Shown: piece after piece, positions 48,360 through 58,649 of the stretch
Position numbering within the stretch: position 1 is the stretch's first letter
How the letters are laid out: each line of letters starts with the position of its first letter
Source: Chlorokybus atmophyticus
Taxonomy: Eukaryota; Streptophyta; Chlorokybophyceae; Chlorokybales; Chlorokybaceae
Assembly: GCA_009103225.1 (NCBI GenBank)
Contig: RHPI01002048.1
Coordinates: forward strand, 100,777 to 164,776
DNA: 64,000 nucleotides
Direction: 5' to 3'
Position numbers and translations under genes: made by a program
The notes under the pieces: generated by a model
The model's database searches: none
What the model was told of the DNA's origin: nothing
Seen by the model: the letters and a program-made list of their open reading frames with translations, nothing else

Positions 48360-49383
48360 GCACGAGAGAAAGATCGTGTCAGTCAACGCACCCGCCACTG
48401 TTGGTGGGCGGATGACAAGGTGTGCCGCCGCGTTATGGACAAGGACAAGGAGGTGCCAACACCAGCCACACGCGAGGGCAGCATCGCTGCCCTCCACACT
48501 GAGCTTGGACACTTCGGTGTCAAGCGTACCGTCAGCCTGGTAAAGGCGCAATATTGGTGGTATGGGCTGTCTAAACAGGTGCAGGGGTTTGTCAGTCGTT
48601 GCCAGCAGTGCGACATGGTACGCGCCAGCCTTAATACACGTTCTATTGCCGAGGACTCGACATCTTCGGAGACTTGGCAGCCTCGGCACGGGGCAACCGC
48701 TACATCCTGGTCATGATCGAGCACTTCTCCAAATGGGTGGAGCTGGTGCCATTACCCGACAAGAGCAGCAGAGGGGTGTCTCGAGCCTTCCGCTCCCATG
48801 TCCTCAGCCGGTTTGGCAGCTGCGCTGAGGTCATCACCGACCAGGGCACTGAATTCAGAAGGGAGTTCGATTCCCTTCTAAACAGATGCTACATCAATCA
48901 TCACCGCACTTCGCGTGACCACCCTCAAGCCAACGGTCTCGCCAAGCGGACAGTACAGACTATCAAGAAGACACTCCGCAAGTACGTGCTGGAGTATGAG
49001 AGGTGGCTCTTGGATACCGACTGTTAAAGCAGGCGGCTTTGCGCGAGTACAACCCATACTACCTGCTCTTCGGGCGTCCGCCATTGCTTCTTCTTCTTGC
49101 ACAGCAGGAAGCAGACCGTGTGGTGAACAACCTCGACGATCCCGACAGGATGCACCACAACATTACCACACGCGCCACGCTGTTCGAGCAAACCGTCCTG
49201 ATGGCCTTCAACAACCTGCGCATCGCACAGCACCGCGACACCCTGCGCTGCAAGCGCGTGCGGAGCGGCTTCTACAAGGAGCGTCAACGGCGGTTTCAAG
49301 CAGGGGCCTTTGCCTACCGCATGGCAGCCACCAAAGACACGCTCGACACTTCGGTGCGCCGCACCGTCTACAAGGTACTTTAG
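48360..49383 (+). pseudogene. integrase of the DNMT Gypsy element, DDE Glu changed to Lys
   Basis: The HHCC zinc part is seen as LHTELGHFGVKRTVSLVKAQ and VSRCQQCDMVRA (48490-48630). After a frame change near 48650 the core reads LDIFGDLAASARGNRYILV (first Asp) and EVITDQGTEF (second Asp). The third position reads PQANGLAKRTVQ, where related algal elements have LAER: the codon at 48944-48946 is AAG instead of GAG, so the catalytic Glu is lost. Another frame change near 49010 leads to EYNPYYLLFGRPPLLLL and a C-terminal region ending at TAG 49381-49383. The integrase would have inserted element DNA, and is dead here. Confidence 0.8.
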
Positions 49384-49692
49384 GTGTACCCCACTGGAGT
49401 GCTGGATCTTCTTGGTCAGAATGGCGAGAGGTTGAAAGACAACATGGTGAACTGCGCGCCATGTCACCTCCCTTACATAGCAGGCTTCGCGCGCATCCAG
49501 CACCCTCGCCCCGCCCGCAGCACACGCTGTGAACGCTGCGGCAGTGCCGGCGACGACGCAGTCATGATGCTCTGCGATGGTTGCAACAAGGGCCTGCATT
49601 GCTACTGTCTGGAGTCCCCATTGGACGCAACACCCATGGAGGAGTACTGGTGCGACAATTGCCGCACCAACAGTCCTTCTCACCTGCGTTAA
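49384..49692 (+). pseudogene. integrase C-terminal extension with PHD finger
   Basis: In the same frame after the TAG at 49381, VYPTGVLDLLGQNGERLKDN and NCAPCHLPYIAG (the usual green-algal Gypsy C-terminus) lead into a complete C4-H-C3 zinc finger at 49528-49662. Its ligands are C-x2-C-x11-C-x2-C-x4-H-x2-C-x14-C-x2-C, with the PHD signature LCDGCNKGLHCYCL and WCDNC. PHD fingers read histone H3 tails, so this could steer integration to chromatin with a given mark, much as a chromodomain does in chromoviruses. The usual aromatic-cage positions cannot be judged by eye. The coding end is TAA at about 49690. Confidence 0.85.
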
Positions 49693-49736
49693 CAGCTGAG
49701 CTCTGGAGCTAGAACCTCCCCAGAAGCTCGGAGGGG

Positions 49737-49812
49737 TGGCTTGTTGACTGTGTGTCCTACAGCACAGCATGTACACTAAGGAGGACACCGCCTCCACATG
49801 TCCGTGTGACTC
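49737..49812 (+). repeat. 3' LTR of the DNMT Gypsy element, left part
   Basis: It starts TGGCTTGTTGACTGTG directly after a GGAGGGG purine tract and matches the start of the solo LTR at 52093. Homology stops after GTGTGACTC at 49812, where foreign sequence begins. Confidence 0.75.
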
Positions 49813-50321
49813 AGCACCGGTAGAAATGGATTTCGGCAAATCAGGTTGGATCCGCAACTTTGTAATGGACGAAGCCGGACATTATTTGCGGATTTCGCAA
49901 AGTTTATAACGGATCCGTATATATGTTGTAGCTGCAGCCAGAATTTTATTGCGACCGGTCACAAACGGCAATCCGCCGGTGATGATCGTAAGTACCGGAT
50001 CCCCAACAATGTTAAGGATGCGGTGTTTACGTAATCAAGGGTTCAGGCCGTGAGAAAGACTTGTACAAGTCGCAATTACAATTGTGACCAATTCGTTAAC
50101 AGTGCGTCTTTACTCCCGAACGCAATTGAGGACTCGACGATAATATTATAATGCATTCAGGTTGCATGCTAAAGCTGTACACATCATCATTGAAATCGTG
50201 ACCGGCTCCATCAATGATACGAGACTTTATACTTAACAACGCGAAACGCTAAGATCGAGCCTTCCATTGATATAAACCATATTAATGTTACGACCACATC
50301 ATTGCCAAATTGTCAGTTCAA

Positions 50322-50352
50322 CCCCGCGGCCTGCTAGTAGCAGGCCGCGGGG
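50322..50352. repeat. perfect 31-nt GC-rich palindrome
   Basis: CCCCGCGGCCTGCTA and its exact reverse complement flank a single G. GC-rich in an AT-rich surrounding, it would form a very stable hairpin in single strands. Confidence 0.9.
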
Positions 50353-50605
50353 CAAGCAAGTAGAAGGCTGCGACTTGCATGTATAATTATTGGTAAACCG
50401 TGGTAGCACATGAGGTAAACATGTAAAGACTTGACTAGAACTCCGCAACCAACCTTGCGCCAGCAGGTGACGCAGGGCGCATAATGCAAACATTTGCCGG
50501 TCTTCCGCGCTGTGATTGGACAAAACGGCAAGTCGAACAAAGTCTCCCTCCCCAAGTCACCTTTATAGTGGTACAGTCCACCTTTATCTTTTTGATACCA
50601 GTGGT

Positions 50606-50776
50606 ATATATATGTAAATACCGCGGTGTATATATGTATATACAAAAATATATATATATGTACGACTATATATGTATATGTATAAAAACATATATTTGTA
50701 TATGTATATATATATACATATATATATGTATATATACATGTATATATACATATATATATGTATATATGCATATACC
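50606..50776. repeat. TA/TATG/CATA microsatellite
   Basis: About 170 bp of alternating TATATA, TATG and CATA units, including many self-complementary stretches. Open frames reading Tyr-Ile repeats on both strands are artefacts of this repeat. Confidence 0.9.
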
Positions 50777-50892
50777 GGTAGTGCCGTTGTATGCAGCTGT
50801 TGGTGCATGCGTGATGCATGCATTGCGGCATGTGAGACAATTTGAGGCAACAGGTAGAGGTTGTATGCTTTACCAATGCGATAATGGGCGTC

Positions 50893-50991
50893 TCGTGTCG
50901 TCGTAGTCTAGTTGGTCGGTTGTTAGGTCGTATGATGTTGCTTAATCCAACAGGTGCTGCCGCGCAGGTTCGAAACTCGATGGAGACACGA
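50893..50991 (+). other. tRNA-like segment with Pol III A and B boxes (SINE head or tRNA relic)
   Basis: TCGTGTC (50893-50899) can pair with GACACGA (50985-50991) as a 7-bp acceptor-like stem. Between them are an A-box-like TAGTCTAGTTGGT (about 50903) and a B-box-like GGTTCGAAACT (about 50968). The T-stem pairs poorly and the total length of 99 nt is too long for a standard tRNA without an intron, so a tRNA-derived SINE or a decayed tRNA is more likely than a working gene. Confidence 0.35.
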
Positions 50992-51332
50992 AAATCCTTA
51001 TGCTGTGGCTCTTTGGGTTTTTCGCCGCGAACTGCGGCCATAACATTTCTGGTTAGATTACGCATCAAGATTAATCTCCTTGATACATGATCCAACCAAA
51101 AAATGGTTTATGATGTGACTATAATTAAGTTCAAAAAAAGACGGATACCGAACTTAATGCACACCAGCTAATTGACCTTAATAGCAGCTCGATATCAAAC
51201 AAAGTTGTGGCTGCAGCCGCAAAGAGTGCAAAAATGGATATGTTGCTTGCATATGGATCTCTAAGTAAGTTATAGCTGAATCTCCAATTAATTTGTGGGC
51301 AAGGCCGAACTGTTGGGGGGCCATTTTTACAA

Positions 51333-51499
51333 GTGCAGCGGCAGTGGAGCAGCTCCAGCAAGCACTCCTTGCCATACGAGCTGGGTTATCTTTTACTGTT
51401 GCTATACGTTATAACATGTTGCAGCGACAGGGTTAGCAAGCCTGTCTCTTCCTGTAGCGGCCCGAGACAGTGTGACCCTCGACTCCCCTCAACCCGACA
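51333..51499 (+). repeat. 3' LTR of the DNMT Gypsy element, right part
   Basis: It resumes at about TGCAGCGGCAGTGGAGCAG and runs to ...CAACCCGACA, matching the second part of the solo LTR. The terminal CA agrees with a TG...CA LTR of about 243 bp. Confidence 0.75.
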
Positions 51500-52092
51500 G
51501 CTGCCATGCCTAGTGCCTACACATACCAGCCTTCATTGGGCATGTCTACATCGAAACCGTCGCCCGGCCTACCAGCATACCAACGCGCGCGCGTCCCTGA
51601 CCAGTAGCTAGGTCATGACTTCAGGGTAGCTCACGACTATAGCCTACATAGGCACCGCGCGTAGCTGTTCAGTTGTGAGTTCAGTTATAAGTAGTGTTCT
51701 ATATTGAAAGACAATCGATGTGGAAAAAGCCTCGATATGACCGTTAGCGTATGTTCTAAACAGTCATAATTTGACTTGTATAAGTGGTCACAGTGTTCAC
51801 CGGATCAGCTGGTGACACTGTGAGTGAAAAAGCTAAGAGCTTGTGAAACGACTTGAACTGCGAACACGCCATCCCGGTTACCAAGAACCCCCTCACTGTG
51901 TGAGAGCCTGTGCATGCTCGTGTGTGCATCATGATTGTCATCGCTGTGAGCTTGATGTGCCTGGTTGCAGTGTGTTTGTTGGCATCAGTCAGGGCATAGT
52001 ATCCACGTGTTGCTTGCTCATTCACCTCGCTTAACAGTGTAACACAATTTTTGCTCATGCAAAGAACTGTGTAAACGGCACTACCTATAAAG

Positions 52093-52335
52093 TGGCTTGT
52101 TGACTGTGTGTCCTACAGCACAGCATGTACACTAAGGAGGACACCGCCTCCACATGTCCGTGTGACTCTCTCTGCGGCAGCGGAGCAGCTCCACCAAGCA
52201 CTCCTCGCCATACAAGATGGGTTATCTTTTACTGTTGCTACATGTTATAACATGTTGCAGTAATAGGGCTAGCAAGCCTGTCTCTTCCTGTAGCGACCCG
52301 AGACAGTGTGACCTTCGACTCCCCTCGACCCGACA
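52093..52335 (+). repeat. solo LTR of the same Gypsy family (243 bp)
   Basis: An intact copy from TGGCTTGTTGACTG to GACCCGACA, about 600 bp downstream of the split LTR and in the same orientation. No internal element sequence adjoins it. A clear 4-5 bp target duplication was not seen (AAAG before, TTTG after). It could be a solo LTR from recombination or the end of an older element. Confidence 0.75.
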
Positions 52336-53730
52336 TTTGAAACACCGTCTGTGGTAGCTACCCCATCAGCACGCTGCTCGCAAGCGGGCAAGGCGGTTGG
52401 TCTGCTATACCTGTCCGCTAGCGCGAAGAAGACATCGTGACAATTAACGCGCCACAGCAGATGTACGCGGACTATGGCCTCCCAAACATCAGGGGCGGGA
52501 TTCTGCATGGCAAACAGCGCTGGAAGTGCCATGGATGACCTCAGCCGTACCCATAGCGAATGCAGTTCCTCTAGCATAGGACGTCTCATACTTGATACCA
52601 TGGATATGCGCTGTGACTACCCTCCTGTATCATCGAACTATGAGGCTCGGGTGTGGTGCACAGTCGTGAGGCTTAATGCCACACTTTCAACTGATTGTTT
52701 CATGTTGCATTCACCATCCGATTGTAAAAACAGTGGTGCAATGATAGCTGCCCATTAATGTACACGCCCACATGCAAAAGTTTTTAACATTCCATTAGCA
52801 ATGCCTAACTGATTGCTATGCTCCTAATTCATAGTAGTGAGACGAGTACACGTGGTACGTGGCAGTGCAGTGATTGTTTACCCATCACTCGCCCTCTTGT
52901 ACACGAACGCTGTCTTTACTCAACATGGGAGCAGTTGTACAATGCCTTTCACTTGCTTTGGAGTCATAGCATTGAGATGTGGACCCCCTCGACGCTCTTC
53001 CCATTCCAGAGCGATGCACTTTGTGCGCTTTGAACGTCCAGCTTCATGAACTAGCGGATAAACACAACCTCCTTCCACACGCGCTCGCCGTTACCACCCC
53101 ACACTACCACGCGCAAGAAAAGGAGTGCCCGAGCCCACCACATCATGTTCACGCTGTTCTCATCACCTTTCCAACTCAAGGGTAGACAACCAAGGCCGCC
53201 AATAAAACATCCCAGTTACGCGCGCCATGTGGACTTTTTATGTTATGTACACCGCTGCGCCAACGTTCACCACACGAACAGCACGCCACCCGTCGGCCAA
53301 CACCAGTTGTTCTCTCTTCAACCAATTGTTCAGGGTGGCAAGCAGCTTGTTGAAGAATGGAGTTTTTAAGGCGACTTGGCGGCTACGCGCAGAACCGCTT
53401 CAGTACGGGCTAGACTCCCTCCTCGTAAGCGCATCCATCCGTAGCAGCTTAGCCATCTTTTCCATTACAGCACTGCTGCTGCCGCGCCTGCGCCATGCCC
53501 TACCGCATTTTTGGATCCACGACCGCTCCATCCTCTTTCACGTATTTCGCACAGCTCCAAGCCTTTGGATGCGCGCCTGATAGTCCCGTTGTTGACGCCA
53601 CCCGCCCACTGTTTGTGAATACCTTGAGCGTGCGTCTACTACCATGCTGCCATGCGGTTGGCGCTGAACTAATCTAGGTGTCCCGCTGCTGTTGCCGACC
53701 CGTGAGCTGATGCAACTTTTCAATCTTCTA
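52336..53730. other. no gene recognised
   Basis: About 1.4 kb after the solo LTR. Open frames on both strands (for example 52269-52601 minus, 53227-53580 plus) show no recognisable domain. It may be further retroelement debris, but this cannot be supported. Confidence 0.4.
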
Positions 53731-53849
53731 GCCTAACTTTTGTGTCGAATATGACGACAATAGCGGATGTAACAGTGCACATTTAAAGGCAGCCAGCTCG
53801 TATCGGCTGTGGTAAGGGTCTCTTGTGTGTTCGTGCGCCTTGAGCGACT

Positions 53850-54296
53850 TTGTATTCCATGGGCCAACAACGCGGCAGCAATTGTAATGTAAATGTTGCC
53901 GTCACTGTCGAGCAGCAAACCGTTTGCAAGAATCGGCAGCAGCTGCAGCACCGCCACTTTCTCCACCACCTGAAGAGAGTGGTCGGACATGAAGGAATCT
54001 ACTGTGCTTATTGATGCCTTGCAGTGCGAAACTTGTAAAGTAGCCTTGCAAGCATTTATCGTATGCACATCCGCAAGTGAGCACGTGTCGTTGCTTTTTG
54101 TGTTAAAGATAAAGGCAACACCAAAGACGTACATGGCTTGCAAAATCTGTCTCGTGGATGGAAGCTTGCGTTCCTTTGCAGCATCGTACACAGTAGCAAG
54201 CAGGTGGTCAATGATGCCTCCCAGACACACATTGCGTAAGGGGCAAGGCGTGAGTAGCAGTACATACATGGTCGATACATGTTTGCTCAAGTGCAT
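53850..54296 (-). CDS. possible exon(s) of an Arf-GEF-like/Mon2-like helical-repeat protein
   Basis: One minus-strand frame reads LRNVCLGGIIDHLLATVYDA, ACKATLQVSHCKASISTVDS, VVEKVAVLQLLPILANGLLL and NIYITIAAALLAHGI. The leucine-rich helical pattern and the EKVAVLQLLPIL segment resemble the N-terminal HEAT-like region of Mon2/BIG proteins of the trans-Golgi. No flanking exons with matching splice sites were found, and the upstream end runs into the palindromic repeat at 54262. It may be a fragment or chance, and the family call is weak. Confidence 0.25.
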
Positions 54297-54545
54297 GGAC
54301 TTTGGTCCATTTTTACACGAATAGTTTGGACCACATATGGCCCATACAACTTTTTGGAATTGCGCACCATATATGTATGGTGCAACCCCAAAATAACCTG
54401 GGATTGTTTACGTGAGGTTTGGACAATACATGGTCCGACTGTCATTTACGGCTGAACCATATGTGGTCCACCAATTTCACTTATCAGGGGGAAGTCCCGG
54501 TTCAGCGGTACGAACCATTCATGTTCGGGTGATGTCAATTCGTAT
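54262..54545 (-). repeat. GGACCA...TGGTCC palindromic repeat, copy 2 (inverted)
   Basis: The reverse complement aligns along its length with 9715-9990: for example GTGAAATTGGTGGACCA, then a TGACAGTCGGACCATG segment and a GGTGCGCAATTCCA segment have close counterparts there in the same order. It is noncoding, diverged and in the opposite orientation to copy 1. Confidence 0.75.
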
Positions 54546-56385
54546 GGCACACACATGATGTTTAAGGCCACTTAGGCCTTATCATTATGCGCTATCATTA
54601 TTCATCATAGATTACGACCAATGATACGACACCAACCTCGCATTGTGAAAATCGTCATGCTTCCTTGATAGGCGGTGGGGCTTTGCAAAAGGGGAGGTGT
54701 GTACAAGTGTATACGGCAATCCGTCATATGCATGTACAATAAAATCTTTAACAATGCCAATATGATTGCATAGAGGCCATGATGGAGCGGCAAAGCATCC
54801 GCTCTTTGAACTTGGAAGGGGGGTGGTGGTGGTAAAACATGCAAATAAGCCGATGCGCTCGTATTACGAGTGCCGTAGCAACATCTGTTGCAATAGGTGT
54901 TAGCTAATTACAATTTGTCTAAAAAGTTATCAAGATTAATGTGCTTGAAAGAAATTTAAACAGCCGTATCTGTTACTTGCTTTTGATTATTTGACAGCTA
55001 GGCAAGCATATGCAATGTCATGTTGGCTACCCGCATCTATCAATGTGCCGTAAAATCTTTGTATTTCGTGTTAGCTTCGAGATTGATGTCAATTTCGTTG
55101 GTATCCCGTGTAGCTATGCATTTATATACACTAACTAGGATGCATACAATTGGCCGTCGGGTCGGTGATTTTCGTCTATGTGTGCTCAACGAAGTTGTCG
55201 CGGCACTACGGTATTGTTGCATGTGTTCTTGACTTGGCATCTGGCATGCTTGAATTTCATGCAATGTCTGCAACAAGGTGAGCTTGGGTGACCTGTAAAG
55301 CACGACGGTTTTGCCATTTGCGGAACATGCGTGACAACTTTTCGGCTTTCACGCTTGCTATGAAGTGTCGCGTAGGTCGCGCAGATCCTGAACCAGATCC
55401 TGAACCAGATTCCGGGGCTGAGCGTACGGCAGCTGGTGCACTGATAACGACAACTACCGCGGCAGCCGTACTGCCTATGCCACGTGTCCGCCTGTGACAG
55501 TCTGTTCGGCAACATCATGCGACGCGCCAGAAAAAGTGCAGTGCTGCCACACAGCACCGGCATCTACCGGACAACAACCTGTGGGCCGGTCTGACATTTG
55601 TACTTCGATGCATCAACAGCAATCAATATGCACTCGATTGACTAGATACTTACAACCATGCTCATGCATGCCACCGCTGCGGCGCCGCACTCTTCGGGCC
55701 GCATTGCTGGAATGCGTCACACCTGACATTTCATAACTGCCAACGCCCCTTCAGCGGACACCTCATCTCGCTTCGCTGACAATTGAATGCATGGATCTTT
55801 GTACGGTTGCGCATGGCAATGATGGCGGAAACGACGACGGTTCGCGGCGCGGCACACTAGGGTACGATATCTCGGTCTTTTGTTGAACGCACACTTGTGC
55901 AGGCGGTTGAACGCTGCCCGGCTGCTGCAGGCATTCAGCAACCCGCAGCGCGCGTCGCGGCTCAGCACCTTAGAGAATTGCCACGTGAGACGCCGACTGT
56001 GTTGCTTCGCTTCCCGCAGCAAAAGTTTCAAAAGCCAAATCTTCGCTAAATCTTCCTGCCTGCGGACAGGGGATCCGAGGTTAAACAGCGGGAAAACCTT
56101 GACCGAGAACGGCCGATGGGGCGTGCAGCGCGGCTGAGTAACCGCGAACCCCTTCCTCATCGACCGAGTTGTGACGTCAACCGAAGTGTCTAGGTCTGAC
56201 CGGACCGCAGTTAGGGTTTCCAAGCCGCCAGCAGTAACTGTAGTCGAGTCGCCGTGGCGGCGGCAGGGGTGCAGAAGGAGGCGGCGGCGGCGGCAGGGTT
56301 GGGGAGGTGCAGCAGGAGGCGGAGGATGTCGGCGGCGATCCGTAGCAGTAGAAGTGGGTTGGGGGTTGCGTGGCGCGTGTGGCGT
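54546..56385. other. intergenic, no gene recognised
   Basis: About 1.8 kb. The right end should hold the promoter and 5' UTR of the CCCH gene and includes a CGG-rich stretch (56250-56330). A minus-strand frame at 55717-56391 is long but Arg/Pro/His-biased and antisense to this leader; it is not called. Confidence 0.4.
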
Positions 56386-56389
56386 TGAC

Positions 56390-58649
56390 ATGGCTATGGC
56401 CGCAATTCAGCCCCTGGTTTGGCAGCGCGGGTATTCCGGCGGGCCGTACGGCGGCGGACCTGGAGGCGGCCTCCTGTTTGGCTACTACAGCAATCAGTCC
56501 TTTGCGGCTCCCCTTCCGGTGGACGGCGCTTCTCCAGCGGAATCAGGCGACAACAGCTCTGCCGCTGCCGCTGCGGCGCTATCTGCTTGGCTGGGCTCGG
56601 GCAAGCGCGCGAGTGATGATACAGGTCAGTGTTTGTCTTTAGTGTGTCATCAGCTATGAGCTTATCTAAGCATCCGATTGCCGCAGCATGGGTTTTGCGT
56701 ACCTTGACTTGACTGCTTGCAATTAGCGGTGGCGCGTGTTTGTGCCGCCGATTGGCTTCTATGGAGCTTGTGTAAGATTGTGGTCCCAAGGTTTTGTGCT
56801 GGCGCTCACATTTTCATATTTTACGTGACCGGCAGTTCCCTTGACTGTGTTTGCCGTAAGACGTGCTAACGAAGCTTTCCCGGGTTTTGCCCCGTTGCTT
56901 CTGCTTCAGCCTCCATGCATGCCTTGTGCTTGTGCTTCCGGTTGCCGCGAATGTCCATTGTGCTTCACTTCATGAATGATATCATGGGTATGACGTTGGG
57001 TGTAATATTCACATGAATCTGTTGCAATCTGGGCGACTTTTACTGGTCAATCACATAAGCAGTGGCTGCAACATTGCTGTTGCTAGAGTTACCAGATGAC
57101 GGCGGGTTGTGTTTGTCAGTGATTATGTGAGCAGTTTGTCATGTATGGTTGAGTATCCGCAGCACTTTGTGCGTGCAATCTCACATTATTAGCAGTTGTT
57201 TCAATGCTTGACTGGTTTGTGCGAGGAAAGCTGCGCGAGACCATTGCTGACGGCCAGGGGCATGTACAGGTCCTTCGCCGCTGAAGCGTGCAAGGTCTGG
57301 TGTTGGGGAGCTTACAGAGCAGCTTGATCAAGCGCAGCTGGAGGAGACTAGGGGAGCCGCACCTGCAGGCGCGTTGTCGCCAGCAGGTTACCCTCAAAGG
57401 CCAGGCGAGAAGGACTGTGTTTTCTATTTGCGGACGGGGACGTGCTCTTTTGGGGAGGGTTGTCGTTTCAACCATCCCGTCCGTGTTGATCGCATGGACA
57501 ATATGGCGACCACTGTGCACCCTGAGCGTCCAGGGCAGCCAGAGTGTCCTTACTACATGAAGACTGGAACATGCAAGTACGGCGCAGTGTGCAAGTTTCA
57601 CCACCCTTCCATTCTTGGGTTGCCAAGGGAGCCTCCAGAAGCCTACGGATCTGGGGGGCCACCTGCACCTCTCAACTCTGCTGGCCTGCCCCTGCGGCCT
57701 GGAGCCCAGTTGTGTTCTTTTTTCATGAAGACCGGCACTTGTAAGTACGGATCAGGTTGCAAGTTTGACCACCCGGAAGTAGTATTGCGCCATGGTGCAG
57801 CGCCCGCCCCATACCCTGGCCCCTTTGTGCAAGACCTGTCGCACGCAGCGCCCAGCTTCCTCGAGCATCAGCTTCGACCACATGTGTCGGGCATGCAGCC
57901 ACCGCCACAGATGCTTCAGCACCAGCATTCGCTATCTAGTTTACTGCCCGCTGACTTTCCCTATGCCTCGTCTCAGTCGTTTCCCTCTCCGAACCAGCCC
58001 TTCGCTTCAGTGCTACTGGCCCCTGAGCCCACTGGACCCCTGCCTCAACGCCCAGGAGAACTTGACTGCGCCTTCTACATGAAGACTGGGAAATGCAAGT
58101 ATCTATCTTCCTGCAAGTTCAACCATCCCCCTGGCATTCGCCCTGGTCAGCCCGGTGATTATCCTATAGCTAAACCCCCTGTAAAGCTTAGTGCCACTGG
58201 TCTTCCACTGCGCAAGGGAGAACCGGCGTGTGCGTTCTATATGAAGACAGGCAGTTGCAAGGTATCACGTGGTTTGCAAACTGTGATGCGGACATTGCAA
58301 TCTGTCCTGGTGTGTGAAAACAGTTGTCCTGTAACCAAGCTAGCAAAAGCTGCTGTTTTTTTTTCCTGGTTTTTCGCTCAAGTATCTCAAGTATCTCGCT
58401 CAAGTGAAGCTGTAATTTTATTTTTGGTGGTTTCCTTGCCCACTGATGTCTTGTGTTGCGCAGTTTGGGGCTACTTGCAAGTTTGATCATCCTTCCCCGG
58501 CAGATGCTGTGGCTGCTGCTATGGCCGCAGCAGCGGCCGCCGCCAACTTCAATGGGATAGTGGTTGCTGTTGGAGAACCTCATGGTGTATCACCACCAAG
58601 AGGAGCGAGCCCTGGCGTTGGACCAGAAGGTAAACATTGGGGTTTTTAG
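56390..58649 (+). CDS. five-CCCH zinc-finger protein, plant ZFN type (probable nucleic-acid-binding protein)
   Basis: The start ATG at 56390 ([20 protein letters not shown]) follows a CGG-rich leader. Exons 56390-56624, 57270-58261 and from 58464 join in phase with GT-AG introns. Five C-x8-C-x5-C-x3-H fingers are seen: [80 protein letters not shown], and one split by the last intron ([11 protein letters not shown] then FGATCKFDH). The 3+2 arrangement with a Pro/Gln/Ser linker is typical of plant ZFN1-like proteins, which bind RNA or DNA. The frame ends at TAG 58647. However, a donor (GAAG|GTAAAC) lies at about 58629 and an exon-like Tyr/Pro stretch at about 59340-59480, so the true 3' end may be further on. 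Confidence 0.9.

Larger units (their letters stand above)
49813..51332. mobile_element. 1.5-kb insertion splitting the 3' LTR
   Basis: The LTR is continuous in the solo copy (52093-52335) but interrupted here by about 1,520 bp with no coding domain. The insert holds a 31-nt perfect palindrome (50322-50352), a TATA-type repeat (50606-50776) and a tRNA-like segment (50893-50991). No clear target-site duplication was seen, and some LTR bases (about CTCTCTG) may be missing at the junction. It could be a nonautonomous element, possibly containing a SINE. Not recognised. Confidence 0.6.

Noticed and set aside
50484-51095. Long open frames on both strands rich in Tyr and Ile
   Set aside because: They are translations of the TA-type microsatellite at 50606-50776.
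51756-52058. A minus-strand 100-codon frame between the split LTR and the solo LTR
   Set aside because: No domain, no splice context, and it lies between repeat copies.
55717-56391. A 224-codon minus-strand frame
   Set aside because: Arg/Pro/His-rich and antisense to the CGG-rich leader and start of the CCCH gene; no domain.
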